Source: Ridgeia piscesae
Lineage: Eukaryota; Annelida; Polychaeta; Sabellida; Siboglinidae
Direction of reading: 5' to 3'
NCBI GenBank assembly: GCA_025642075.2
Contig: JAODUO010000469.1
Coordinates: forward strand, 309,501-373,500
Length of the DNA stretch: 64,000 nucleotides
Shown: one piece after another, positions 50,401 through 57,600 of the stretch
Position numbering within the stretch: the first letter of the stretch is position 1
Layout: every line of letters starts with the position of its first letter
Position numbers and translations under genes: made by a program
The notes under the pieces: model-generated
The model's input: the letters and a program-made list of their open reading frames with translations, nothing else
The model's database searches: none
What the model was told of the DNA's origin: nothing

Positions 50401-53400
50401 TTTGCATAACCTCAAAATAAAACATTCAGATAATCTGCATCATTCATCTACTCTTTGCATTTAGTTTTAAATGTGACCCTATCCCTTCTGATAAACATCT
50501 GAAATTGTGCAGTGTAGCTCGAGAAAGCAGCCAATACCATATATATTACACATACCCACTGGCTAATCCTCCTTGAATCCTACATCAAGGCACCAGGGCA
50601 CTCATAAAAGTTAATGTGATGGCAATTTCACAATGACTGACCATCGCAGTCATAACTGGGACGGGGGAATTGAGTCAGGCCACATAACTTGGCACACGTA
50701 ATGTGCATTACGATCTCCATCCAAGTCCATCAAGAAGTCCATCTTCCTGCATCAGGCCAGCATTATCACATTCCACTGGCAGCAAATCTCTGCACAGACC
50801 TCAAAGTACCAGCTAACAAAGTTTCAAGATACTTGTCTTAAATTCAGTGTAAAATTGAGTTACTTCCTCCATCTACACAGGCAAAGTATGCATTTGAGAG
50901 AACTGCATCCGAACATGTTTGGCTCATTTCATAAAATTAAAGACTGCCATAAGCAAAGGAAGAACTCTAGAAACTGACATGATGGTTATTTAGCATCTGG
51001 AGGAATTATATCTTTATGAGAATGTATGGAAACCATTACTTAAGACTGCACATCTATCTGAGATTATTTTCTGGCATATTATTTTATGGTTTCAGTTCAG
51101 ACCATGACCATACAAACCTTCACAATGTGACCAGAACATAAGCACATAATGGTGACAACAGAATTTAATTTTTAAACAAAACCTCTGACATTCAGGCTTC
51201 AATCCATATCACCTTCATCCTTTACAACTCATGCTTCTGTATTCATTACATACATAGCATGACTAGAACCACATTATTTTGTACGTAGCCAAACCCTAGT
51301 TTTTGTATTGCGGCTGTAACCACTCCAACTAAACTGCCTGTCTGGCCTTAGTCTTCATAATATGTCCCGCAGCTAAATTTTTTACATATGCAGAGAAAAA
51401 GTATTCCTTTGAACTGACACATACATAATTAAGCTGGTGCTTGTGATCAAACAGCACCATCTTATTGTGGGGTATAGAAAGTTGTAAGCTCACTGTGATA
51501 GGCCAGCCTAGTGACCTTGGCAGTGAATTGGTTCATGGGAGACTGTCTGGTAGACACCGTCCAACCCAACGCTTGTGTCTGGATGGTTGCCTCAAGAATA
51601 GAAATGTCTGCTTGTTTGTTGGTGTAAGCACAAACCTACTGCAAGGTTGTCTAACCAACACACCCATCACACACTGTGAGAACTAAAACGCATGTTCTGC
51701 AGATTATGAACTGCAGGTGAATGGAGCCTGCAGTTAATTATTTACCGTGAAGTCTTTGAAAGCTGTTTGTACGGATAAATGCTGTAATAAATTCTGTAGA
51801 ATACTTCTGATTAGATATAAGGGATAACATGAATTGTACGTAACTATAATAGATGACACTTGTGGACACTGACACTGTGACAGTGACAGCGATCAGCTGT
51901 GGCAGTAGAAAACAGGAGCTGATGGATGGATACTACAAAATACTCGTCTAACAGGTATAAGCAGGTGAAAGATTCAGCCACTCAGGCATGGTGTCTGTCG
52001 CGACTGTCGCAGATCCTAAATTAATTAATAACTGATAATCTTTGAAAACAAGCAAACAGCAACTGGATTACAGGACTCAAGCTAGACAGCAATGGGTCAA
52101 CTCTGTCTGCTGTTTGATATATGTATTGATCTGGCAAGTCCTCGTTTTGAAGTATATAACTCTATTTCAGATTTTTCTATAAAGATCTGGAAGATATTAA
52201 AGATAATCTACATATTTACACTATGATAAACCATTTTGTTTAATCATCTAATGTTGAGAAAATAATCGATTTATTGACATAATCAACTAAACATACCTCC
52301 ACAACAACTGCATATGATTAATATAGACATCATTATACAGAAAAGACAAACAACATTTTACATGTATCTTACTAGACACCAATGTCATTGATAATATATA
52401 TCTACAAAATTACCAAACATGAACCATAATATATTTGTGCAAGAACTAATCATATACTGCATGTACCGAATGATTCCAAATATTTAGAAAATCAATGAAT
52501 ACTGAATTTGCAGTCATCACAAAGATGAATGCGGACAATTGGATTTGAGCCCTCCATGAATAATGAATGACAATCTCGCTGTGTTCAGTGTCTATACTTG
52601 CCATAACTGCAGTGACAAAATTAAGACATTTGAGCTATTTCGGAACAATTCTGAACAACAAATTTACATTGCGCAGTTTATTTGGAAGATATAGTCTGCA
52701 TAAAGTTTCTGTTAAGAGAAGGCTTCAGGTCTTGTAGTCGCCAAGTGAAGCTTTCATCTGGGAGAAATCTAAATATGTCCGTCACATGTACATCCTTGTA
52801 GGAAACCCACTGACAGAAACAAGAAACTATTCCAGGAAACTGGAACTGAAATTGTATCTAGCTGAACGGTTGGCTTCCCAAAATTTGACCTCGATATCAA
52901 CCATGGATGCGACGTCATGCCACCAAATCTTGATTATGAACCACGTGTGACTTCCTGGATTTGAGCAGGGATAGCCCTGGCTTTGGGATGGAGCAACATC
53001 CGATACGACATGATCTGAACCCAGCAGACTACATCGGTTCTGCCATCAGGAACACGTAATCCAATCAGTCGCGTGCCGCTATGTAAATCGAGGCATTAGC
53101 CACGGTGTGCGTCGTGCATGCCGACGGGTCGACACAAGCACTCAGACCGACCACTGCCAGCGAGGTGTAGGAAATATTTCTGCAGCCAACGCCACAATAT
53201 GCAAAGGAATGCGCCACACTTTTCATTTGCACCAGTCTCGATGCAATTCAGAGTGTCTGCTTTCATTTCGGCACGGCACACTGACAATGAATTAATTGTT
53301 CCTGCCGGTGCCCGCCTCGTTTATTTGACGAGTCTGTGCCAATTGGCACGAGAATGCGGAGTGACAGTCAGAAGCGCCACCTTGACACAGAACAGGCCGT

Positions 53401-54636
53401 GGAACCGTATATAAATTGAGGCGACAAACACGTGCAAATGCAAACCAAAATCGAATTAGCGTCCCGTCAATATCGACAGACATGCAGCCAGAGAAAAACT
53501 GATGCGATCTGTAGACGTGTGTAGTGGTTACCAGTGGACGCTGGTCAACTTGGGAGTCTGTCTCCCTCCCATATGGTCTGGGCAGCCAGGCCTTGTAGTC
53601 CAAATTGGTTTGTGATAAATGTAATTGTTTCCTAGTCTATACTTCTGGGCATTATCACAATTCTATTGGGTGTTGTCTTCTAGTGGGAGATAGCATCCTC
53701 AAACAAGGTGCAAGTATTTCCTTTAACCTGCTGCAAATCAGAAGGTGTACTGTTAGTTCCAATACAGTCTGATGCAAGATACATTCCATCAGCCGAGTCT
53801 TTGTAGAACCCATTGGTCTGAGCATTGAAAGACCAAACATATCCAAGGCTCCATCATGCCCAATGATATCAAATAGATTGCACTAAGTGGTGATGGTTAT
53901 TAATGAAGAAAATCACCCAGATATTAACAATCACAACTCACAAGCACTGATAAAACTTACCAACACTGTCAGATTCAGGCGGGACAATTAAACATAGCGA
54001 GTCCGAATGCAGCAAGACCACCAAAGAACAATTTGACAAAAACTGGACCATTAAAATAAGAACAATGGCCAGAAACAATCAGTAACAATGCATTATTGGT
54101 TAGAATCAAATATGAAATCAGAAAGAGGAAGTGGAGCTGGATAGGCCACAGGAAACCAACACACCACATCCCTGGACAGACACTAAGATGGAACCTACAG
54201 GACAAACGGAAATGTGGATGGCCAAGAAACACGTGGCGCACAGACTTGGAGATTGAGAAGGCACAAGCAGGATAGAAATTGGAAGAACTGGATATGAATC
54301 CTATATAGAATGAAACGTTTTAAGTCAAGTACTCACATTGCCCGTCCTGGTAGACACTGAGCTGTGCGGACGCTGTCACCGGCTCTCCGATGCCATTTTC
54401 TGCGACACATTCGAATGCGCTGTCGTCCCGGTGATACTTGACTGGCTCAATGCGCAGTACGGAGCCATGCGGCATCTCAACGGTGAAGTAGCGCTGGCGG
54501 CCATCTTTGATGCGACGTCCGCCCTTGCGCCAGTGGATCTCAGGGGCAGGGTTACCTGACGCCTTACAGAAAAAGCTGACTGTGCCATCCTCTTTGACCT
54601 TTGTGTCCTTCGGGGCGAGGGTGATTCGGGGTGCAT
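14501..54636 (-). CDS. Lar: LAR-type receptor protein tyrosine phosphatase (type IIa), 32 exons, 5' end missing
   Basis: A single-pass receptor that removes phosphate from protein tyrosines. In animals, LAR-family receptors act in axon guidance, synapse formation and cell adhesion, binding heparan sulfate proteoglycans through Ig1 and liprin-alpha through D2. The 32 exons all have GT donors and AG acceptors and compatible phases. They give 1,981 residues plus TGA: Ig1 (1-100), Ig2 (101-195), Ig3 (196-285), nine Fn3 (286-1183), juxtamembrane ectodomain with R-V-K-R (1243-1246), transmembrane helix (about 1332-1358), D1 (about 1400-1718) and D2 (about 1719-1981). D1 has the KNRY tyrosine (1455), WPD aspartate (1590) and catalytic cysteine (1622). 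D2 has KNRL and WPE instead. The vertebrate family is about 1,900 residues with eight Fn3 domains, and Drosophila Lar has nine. The signal-peptide exon is outside the window. Confidence 0.97.
14980..15115 (-). CDS. Lar: Lar exon 31: D2 P-loop and following helix
   Basis: Completes the serine codon of the D2 signature [10 protein letters not shown] (cysteine 1913 is in exon 30) and runs through [20 protein letters not shown] to the Q-loop MVQTE. The donor is GTAACC, less typical than its neighbours. The 580-bp intron upstream holds nothing recognised. Confidence 0.97.
15696..15850 (-). CDS. Lar: Lar exon 30: D2 WPE loop to catalytic cysteine
   Basis: Encodes [19 protein letters not shown] through GPITVHC and two bases of the serine codon. 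The loop is WPE, not WPD (glutamate 1879), as in other LAR D2 domains, where this change helps abolish activity. It is 155 bp, the same length and phase as exon 24, its counterpart in D1. Confidence 0.97.
15860..16000. repeat. Minisatellite in the intron between exons 29 and 30
   Basis: About three degenerate copies of a roughly 48-bp unit containing ACACACAGACATCAGTA and CACAGCTGGAG motifs. It occupies most of the 240-bp intron. Confidence 0.7.
16091..16216 (-). CDS. Lar: Lar exon 29: D2 core
   Basis: Encodes [20 protein letters not shown] through EFKVTDAR, near-identical to vertebrate LAR D2. Starts and ends in phase 0. Its start aligns with that of exon 23 in D1. The 304-bp intron upstream (16217-16520) holds nothing recognised. 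Confidence 0.97.
16521..16655 (-). CDS. Lar: Lar exon 28: D2 substrate-side strand and helix
   Basis: Encodes [20 protein letters not shown], then [20 protein letters not shown] and EMGR. Phase 0 at both ends. The YIATQGP motif is diagnostic of classical tyrosine phosphatases. The 306-bp intron upstream holds nothing recognised. Confidence 0.97.
16962..17038 (-). CDS. Lar: Lar exon 27: D2 GSDYINASF segment
   Basis: Encodes [20 protein letters not shown] and ASFID. Begins with two bases of a split tyrosine codon and ends in phase 0. The 457-bp intron upstream (17039-17495) is plain AT-rich sequence. Confidence 0.96.
17496..17589 (-). CDS. Lar: Lar exon 26: start of D2 with KNRL loop
   Basis: Encodes [20 protein letters not shown] and [11 protein letters not shown]. 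The active-family KNRY tyrosine is leucine 1744 here. This is the known LAR D2 change which, with WPE, makes D2 almost inactive while keeping the fold for protein binding. The 538-bp intron upstream holds nothing recognised. Confidence 0.96.
18128..18413 (-). CDS. Lar: Lar exon 25: D1 P-loop, Q-loop and D1-D2 linker
   Basis: Completes the D1 signature [10 protein letters not shown], followed by [20 protein letters not shown], the conserved [19 protein letters not shown], and the linker to D2 ending MELEFK. Alanine follows GRTG where vertebrates have cysteine. The 514-bp intron upstream contains an (AT)n tract near 18560-18645. Confidence 0.97.
18570..18642. repeat. (AT)n microsatellite in an intron
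   Basis: TA/AT dinucleotide run, slightly interrupted by GT and AC steps, in the intron between exons 24 and 25. Tyrosine-isoleucine frames over it are artefacts. Confidence 0.9.
18928..19082 (-). CDS. Lar: Lar exon 24: D1 WPD loop to catalytic cysteine
   Basis: Encodes [20 protein letters not shown] through PMIIHC plus two bases of serine. It contains the general acid aspartate 1590 and the nucleophile cysteine 1622, so D1 should be active. 155 bp, matching D2 exon 30. The 640-bp intron upstream starts with degenerate GGTGATGACTGG repeats (19100-19196). Confidence 0.97.
19723..19842 (-). CDS. Lar: Lar exon 23: D1 core
   Basis: Encodes [20 protein letters not shown] and [20 protein letters not shown]. 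Phase 0 at both ends, starting at the position equivalent to D2 exon 29. The 563-bp intron upstream holds nothing recognised. Confidence 0.97.
20406..20504 (-). CDS. Lar: Lar exon 22: D1 FWRMVWEQ segment
   Basis: Encodes [20 protein letters not shown] and [13 protein letters not shown]. Phase 0 at both ends. The 298-bp intron upstream holds nothing recognised. Confidence 0.97.
20803..21101 (-). CDS. Lar: Lar exon 21: wedge and start of D1 with KNRY loop
   Basis: Encodes the helix-turn-helix wedge ([20 protein letters not shown]), then [37 protein letters not shown] with substrate-recognition tyrosine 1455, and [20 protein letters not shown] ending IATQ. Begins with two bases of an alanine codon. 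The 656-bp intron upstream holds nothing recognised. Confidence 0.97.
21758..21876 (-). CDS. Lar: Lar exon 20: cytoplasmic juxtamembrane segment
   Basis: Encodes a basic stop-transfer stretch (RRTQQKEKD) and the conserved [16 protein letters not shown] leading into the wedge. The vertebrate counterpart is longer and alternatively spliced; this one is compact. Phases are 2 at the start and 1 at the end. Confidence 0.95.
21880..22170. repeat. Degenerate minisatellite in the intron between exons 19 and 20
   Basis: Repeated AATGAGGACCAT and AATGCAGATCAT motifs, spaced irregularly, cover about half of the 549-bp intron (21877-22425). Confidence 0.8.
22426..22592 (-). CDS. Lar: Lar exon 19: transmembrane helix
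   Basis: A polar stretch with the conserved [12 protein letters not shown] leads to the hydrophobic helix from [11 protein letters not shown] through LIVCF (residues about 1332-1358), then basic residues in exon 20. The intron upstream (22593-22970) holds nothing recognised. Confidence 0.95.
22971..23159 (-). CDS. Lar: Lar exon 18: juxtamembrane ectodomain with furin-type site
   Basis: Starts [15 protein letters not shown] (1243-1246) fits the R-X-K/R-R furin consensus, at the place where LAR receptors are cut into two non-covalently joined subunits. The rest ([20 protein letters not shown], then [20 protein letters not shown]) matches the family's juxtamembrane fold. Phase 0 at both ends. 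The 606-bp intron upstream holds nothing recognised. Confidence 0.94.
23766..23938 (-). CDS. Lar: Lar exon 17: juxtamembrane ectodomain
   Basis: Encodes [34 protein letters not shown] and [13 protein letters not shown]. The YYVVVVPEG strand corresponds to the YYIIIVPL strand of vertebrate members, N-terminal to the cleavage site. Confidence 0.92.
23939..25306 (-). other. Intron between exons 16 and 17
   Basis: A 1.37-kb intron. Short frames occur on both strands without similarity. Two copies of CAGAAAGACACAA lie near 24365-24405. Confidence 0.7.
25307..25523 (-). CDS. Lar: Lar exon 16: Fn3-9, second half
   Basis: Encodes [20 protein letters not shown], then [20 protein letters not shown] and [20 protein letters not shown]. 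The L-P-T-Y-F pattern is the F and G strand signature of Fn3. Phase 0 start, phase 1 end. Confidence 0.93.
25871..25974 (-). CDS. Lar: Lar exon 15: Fn3-9, first half
   Basis: Encodes [20 protein letters not shown] and [14 protein letters not shown], the B and C strands of the last Fn3 domain. This corresponds to the VFAKNF domain of vertebrate members. Short introns flank it (347 and 366 bp), neither holding anything recognised. Confidence 0.9.
26341..26631 (-). CDS. Lar: Lar exon 14: Fn3-8
   Basis: A whole Fn3 domain in one 1-1 phase exon: [40 protein letters not shown], and [15 protein letters not shown]. Compared with the eight-Fn3 vertebrate proteins, this domain has no obvious partner, because exon 13 already matches vertebrate Fn7 and exons 15-16 match Fn8. 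The 374-bp intron upstream holds nothing recognised. Confidence 0.94.
27006..27299 (-). CDS. Lar: Lar exon 13: Fn3-7
   Basis: One complete Fn3 domain: [40 protein letters not shown] and [20 protein letters not shown]. Has one N-glycosylation motif (NAT). The donor was set at GTAGGT because it preserves phase 1 with exon 14. The 604-bp intron upstream holds nothing recognised. Confidence 0.92.
27904..27996 (-). CDS. Lar: Lar exon 12: Fn3-6, second half
   Basis: Encodes [20 protein letters not shown] and [10 protein letters not shown], matching the TTYIFRLAAKNRAGLGEE strands of vertebrate LAR. The 364-bp intron upstream holds nothing recognised. Confidence 0.94.
28361..28558 (-). CDS. Lar: Lar exon 11: Fn3-6, first half
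   Basis: Encodes [40 protein letters not shown], and [24 protein letters not shown] equals vertebrate GELLGYRLQY, and vertebrate Fn6 has the same role. The 430-bp intron upstream holds nothing recognised. Confidence 0.94.
28989..29300 (-). CDS. Lar: Lar exon 10: Fn3-5
   Basis: One Fn3 domain in a 1-1 phase exon: [40 protein letters not shown] and [20 protein letters not shown]. The IRGYQVHY and [10 protein letters not shown] blocks are close to vertebrate Fn5. Confidence 0.96.
29301..30936 (-). other. Intron between exons 9 and 10
   Basis: A 1.64-kb AT-rich intron with an (AT)n microsatellite at 29574-29640. Nothing else recognised. Confidence 0.8.
29574..29640. repeat. (AT)n microsatellite in an intron
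   Basis: Uninterrupted AT run of about 67 bp. Confidence 0.95.
30937..31248 (-). CDS. Lar: Lar exon 9: Fn3-4
   Basis: One Fn3 domain: [40 protein letters not shown] and [35 protein letters not shown] matches vertebrate LEKWTEYRVWVRAHT. An N-glycosylation motif NVT is present. The glycine run GGGGS is local. Confidence 0.96.
31249..32294 (-). other. Intron between exons 8 and 9
   Basis: A 1.05-kb intron with no recognised feature. Confidence 0.8.
32295..32582 (-). CDS. Lar: Lar exon 8: Fn3-3
   Basis: One Fn3 domain: [40 protein letters not shown] and [20 protein letters not shown]. It joins exon 7 in phase 1 across a 6.8-kb intron, so no coding exon is missing between them. Confidence 0.96.
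32648..32692. repeat. (AT)n microsatellite in an intron
   Basis: About 45 bp of AT dinucleotides. Confidence 0.95.
34503..34841 (-). other. Unassigned intronic ORF with protein-like composition
   Basis: About 112 codons are open from just after a TGA near 34842 to a stop at 34503. The centre encodes [36 protein letters not shown] and [20 protein letters not shown]. The start has CLCHC and the end MCYFC, so possible metal-ligand cysteines sit at both ends. Base composition is richer in G and C than the surrounding intron. I do not recognise the family. It could be an exon of a nested or degraded gene, a transposon fragment or chance. No splice-compatible link to the phosphatase frame is evident, and it ends in a stop. 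Confidence 0.35.
38422..38475. repeat. (AT)n microsatellite in an intron
   Basis: About 54 bp of AT dinucleotides followed by a short CACACA run. Confidence 0.95.
39410..39605 (-). CDS. Lar: Lar exon 7: Fn3-2, second half
   Basis: Encodes [40 protein letters not shown] and [26 protein letters not shown] matches GYRVYYT of vertebrates, with the Fn3-2 intron in the same place. N-glycosylation motif NRT. Phase 0 start, phase 1 end. The 290-bp intron upstream holds nothing recognised. Confidence 0.96.
39896..39996 (-). CDS. Lar: Lar exon 6: Fn3-2, first half
   Basis: Encodes [20 protein letters not shown] and [13 protein letters not shown], matching vertebrate [20 protein letters not shown]. 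Phase 1 start, phase 0 end. Confidence 0.95.
39997..41576 (-). other. Intron between exons 5 and 6
   Basis: A 1.58-kb intron with a short GA run at about 40173-40193. Purine-rich plus-strand sequence up to about 40600 produces hydrophobic minus-strand frames that are not genes. Confidence 0.75.
41577..41864 (-). CDS. Lar: Lar exon 5: Fn3-1
   Basis: One Fn3 domain: [40 protein letters not shown] and [19 protein letters not shown] and [14 protein letters not shown] are invariant across LAR-family members. 1-1 phase exon. The 546-bp intron upstream (41865-42410) holds nothing recognised. Confidence 0.97.
42411..42680 (-). CDS. Lar: Lar exon 4: Ig3
   Basis: One Ig domain in a 1-1 phase exon: [40 protein letters not shown] and [20 protein letters not shown]. 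The two cysteines (ITC, YTC) form the domain disulfide, and the tryptophan VKW sits between them. Nearly identical to vertebrate Ig3. Two N-glycosylation motifs (NIT, NYT). Confidence 0.97.
42681..45584 (-). other. Intron between exons 3 and 4
   Basis: A 2.9-kb intron. A short GC-rich stretch (about 43905-43935) is a GGGGCGGGGC run. A more GC-rich block lies at about 44590-44720. No gene recognised. Confidence 0.75.
45585..45695 (-). CDS. Lar: Lar exon 3: Ig2, C-terminal part
   Basis: Encodes [20 protein letters not shown] and [16 protein letters not shown], including the second Ig2 cysteine (YEC). It joins exon 4 as LYVR-V-RRVP, so the vertebrate four-residue mini-exon between Ig2 and Ig3 is absent from this splice form. 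Confidence 0.96.
45696..48693 (-). other. Intron between exons 2 and 3
   Basis: A 3.0-kb intron with no recognised gene or repeat. Vertebrate genes carry a short alternative micro-exon in the equivalent place. One could be here, but it is too short to call by eye. Confidence 0.7.
48694..48867 (-). CDS. Lar: Lar exon 2: Ig2, N-terminal part
   Basis: Encodes [40 protein letters not shown] and [17 protein letters not shown]. It has the first Ig2 cysteine (MVC) and the WLKDFIPVD block that matches vertebrate WFKDFLPVD. 1-1 phase boundaries. Confidence 0.96.
49115..49320. repeat. Minisatellite in the intron between exons 1 and 2
   Basis: Degenerate tandem units of about 35-45 bp built around AGAAAGATCAGGGGACATTA and AAGAGACCACAG. 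Confidence 0.85.
54104..54283 (+). pseudogene. RTE-like LINE, C-terminal remnant
   Basis: A plus-strand frame encodes [40 protein letters not shown] and [11 protein letters not shown] before a stop. The WIGH, W-N-Q-KRK-G-P-NTWR-DLE pattern is the tail of RTE-type reverse transcriptases, downstream of the polymerase domain. A short gap follows WIGH compared with the usual H-T-L-R. No other part of the element was found nearby, so this is a 3' fragment antisense to the phosphatase gene. Confidence 0.75.
54337..54636 (-). CDS. Lar: Lar exon 1 in this window: Ig1
   Basis: Begins with two bases of a split codon, then [20 protein letters not shown]. Cysteines 23 and 76 form the Ig disulfide around tryptophan 35. 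The segment [14 protein letters not shown] (35-48) carries seven basic residues, where vertebrate Ig1 has the lysine-rich loop that binds heparan and chondroitin sulfate. Acceptor TTCCAG. A phase-1 start implies at least one upstream exon with the signal peptide. Confidence 0.96.
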
Positions 54637-57600
54637 CTGGAACAGGTGACAGGGAATGGTGAAGATACTGGCTCAGTGTGTTGTCACATGACTTGGGGAA
54701 GACATATATTAACTAAGCGTTCGTATACACCTTTAAACTGCAATTATCAATTTTGGTGAACATCTTAGTTTTCAATGCCAACACTTTTAGAGGAGATAGA
54801 ATTTGTTTTATTTTGACATGTCAGTAATTATCATTTCTAACATACAAAAAGTGTCTGGCATCTGGAGTATATCAAAATGTATTTATCGTAATCGAAAGGT
54901 AACGTAGAATGCACTAATGAAGACCGTACATATATGTTTGCAAAGTCACACACACAGAGCGCACGTGTGAATAAGCTGCGGTCATTTAGAACGGTCACTC
55001 TGGCAAAGAATGTAATTTAGCTGCAGCATCCAGACATAGTCAATATCCCTTCAGGGACCAGTTATTGTGGTCAGTTATGACAGATGACATGAAGTGAGCT
55101 GAGATGGTTAATAAGGTTAGTTTCAGCATGTCAAAGAGGTTAGACGCGTTCTGCTGTGTGGGCAGACATGGTACTCGGGGCCGGGAAAGGCCACAAGGAA
55201 AAAGACTGTCAACAACCGGAAACCCGGAACCGTTTTGGGAGCCATCAGAGTGAAGGATGGATGGCCCTACTGAGTAGGCTAATGATTGATCTTCAGACTT
55301 CCAGCACGGAGTACCATGTGACTGCCCACGCATGAGACGTCACTGGGGAACGACTGGTTGTCACACGGTTCATGTCGGCGTTAAATGAAGCTGGCGTACA
55401 CACAAAACATCGTCTGCAGTCACCTTTTCAGCAACTGCCACAACTTGATACAGGACACAGTCACCTGTGCAAGAACTCAACCTTTCTTTGGTGCGACACT
55501 GATGAACATGTCCCAGTTGTTTTAGCATGAAATAACATTTCTGCACATACACACTTTGTCAAAATACTGTCTCTTGTAGCAACACTGCTTCAGTCAACAC
55601 TGTGGACATGAATCGTGGACAACCAGACAATGAGGCTGGTCCACGAAAATTCCAATACCCTGGCAGACATGACACCTGTTGATCTATATCATGCGGTTAG
55701 TAACACTTCCCATGCGACAAGATACCCCATTTCCTTCTGATTCTTAGTAGAGCATCGCAATCAATAACTGACATTACCACTGTAGTTTGTGTTGTAAACG
55801 GCAAGGGATTTGTGGGAGGGAAGTGGAATTTTTGTGGCCCACCAGTTGACCACAGAGAGTACCTCTCCTCCCTGCTACTTACGTGTTAGGTACTGGATGT
55901 ACCGGAATTGCGTGTGATTACCCGATTCACCGTCTGTGAGGGGTGGAATGGTATGACATAAGGCACAGAGCCGATAATGATTGCAAACACTAATGGGGGC
56001 TGGCACAAACACCACCATCAGGTGGATTCACTGCATACAATGTGGCCAGAAACGAGACGTGATTGCAAATGTGGCAACGGTCTTAAATTTTGTATGATTT
56101 CAGAGTTGACTGGTCATACCCCCCACCTGATGGCAATCTTTGGACGACCCCCATCTGTTGCTACAGCTGACCCTGCCTTCAGCAAATCCTCAACCAGATT
56201 GTGACACCCCTTTGCTTCAACCAACCATCCGATATGCCCCTTTTCAAGAGTTCTACATCTTGGTAAACACACTGACGATATTTAATTTCTCTTAAATGAA
56301 ATACTTTCGAGCATTTGAAAGTCCGTGTACAAAACTGTTTCATACACTGTGCTGATGTGTTATTCACTAGAAAGTCCACGTACTGCAGCAATTCAGGAAG
56401 CTGCTGCAGGAACAAGTCAGACCTGCAGTATTGGTCAAATACAGAGGTTTGTCATACCATAAGCTACATGGTTGTAAGTACAGTGTGTGTGATCTCCTTC
56501 ATGTGATGTCACAGGATGCCTGTTTGTGAGTGATAAACCACTTGTAAGGTGTACATAAAGGCAGAGTCTACTGTAGCTGTGTGTATTTAGAACAACAGAT
56601 GATGATACCAGTATTACCTATACATTCATGTCACACTCTAAGAGCAGCATTGAACTTTAACCAAAAAGTATGACTACACCCTTGAAACCAGCCACTTATG
56701 AACTATGAACACCTGTATAAAGTCTGAAGCACCATTCTTCAATGGTGGCTTGAAACCTGATATTTTTAGAATGATGTTCTTAGTTGTGTTTGTTTATTCA
56801 TTTGTTCAATATTCACAGCAATACTGGAGGGCGTTGACATGGAAATAGGCATTAAAAAGGTTTAAAGAGAAAAAACTTTAATTGCTACAAATGTCAACAA
56901 GGACAGAAACACACCGGAATGTCCTTGTTATGCAATACTACTATTTATGTAACATTATTTTTAATTCTTCATCAGCAGACTTGGGCATCATGCCAAGCCT
57001 TTGTGCCTTCAACCATACAATGTGACACTGATTCGTCATGACTGCCCTGATGACAAACCAATCACGTTCACCTGGACAGTAAGTGCACAGTGTGTCACAA
57101 CTCTGTCACCAGTCTTGTGACAGTGTTCAACCACTCAAGCGTGACTGTTCACCACATGTTTGTGTACACAGTGCCACGCTTCCACTTTGTCGGGCACACT
57201 GTTAGTTGACAGCGACCTGTCTGTGTGCCCACTCTCACCTGTCAATACCATCAATTATATCACCTGACGATGACGTGTCCTGTTTTATCTCCTTATTTCC
57301 TACTGATGGTGACATCACCATTTTGAATACAAGAAATGTATATTTATCAGTTGTCCAAACCATGACAATGTCAAAAAAATAATCTGATTACATAGTTGAT
57401 ACCGAAACAGCAATTATAAATTAACCTATAAATTTTAATTTTCCATTCAGCATTTTAAAGTCGGAAAACTCCATTTCCATCAGGCTGGCTTCCCACATAG
57501 AAAATAACTGAATTATTTAAAGTCCCTTCAGAATTTAACAGATACACAATCAATCAAAACAGCTGGCAGGATAAAGCTCACAGTGATGCTGCACAATTAT

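Larger units (their letters stand above)
48868..54336 (-). other. Large intron between exons 1 and 2
   Basis: A 5.5-kb intron. It contains a purine-rich GA stretch (48935-49015), a minisatellite (49115-49320) and an RTE-like LINE tail (54104-54283). The rest, about 49.4-53.9 kb, gave nothing recognisable. Confidence 0.75.
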
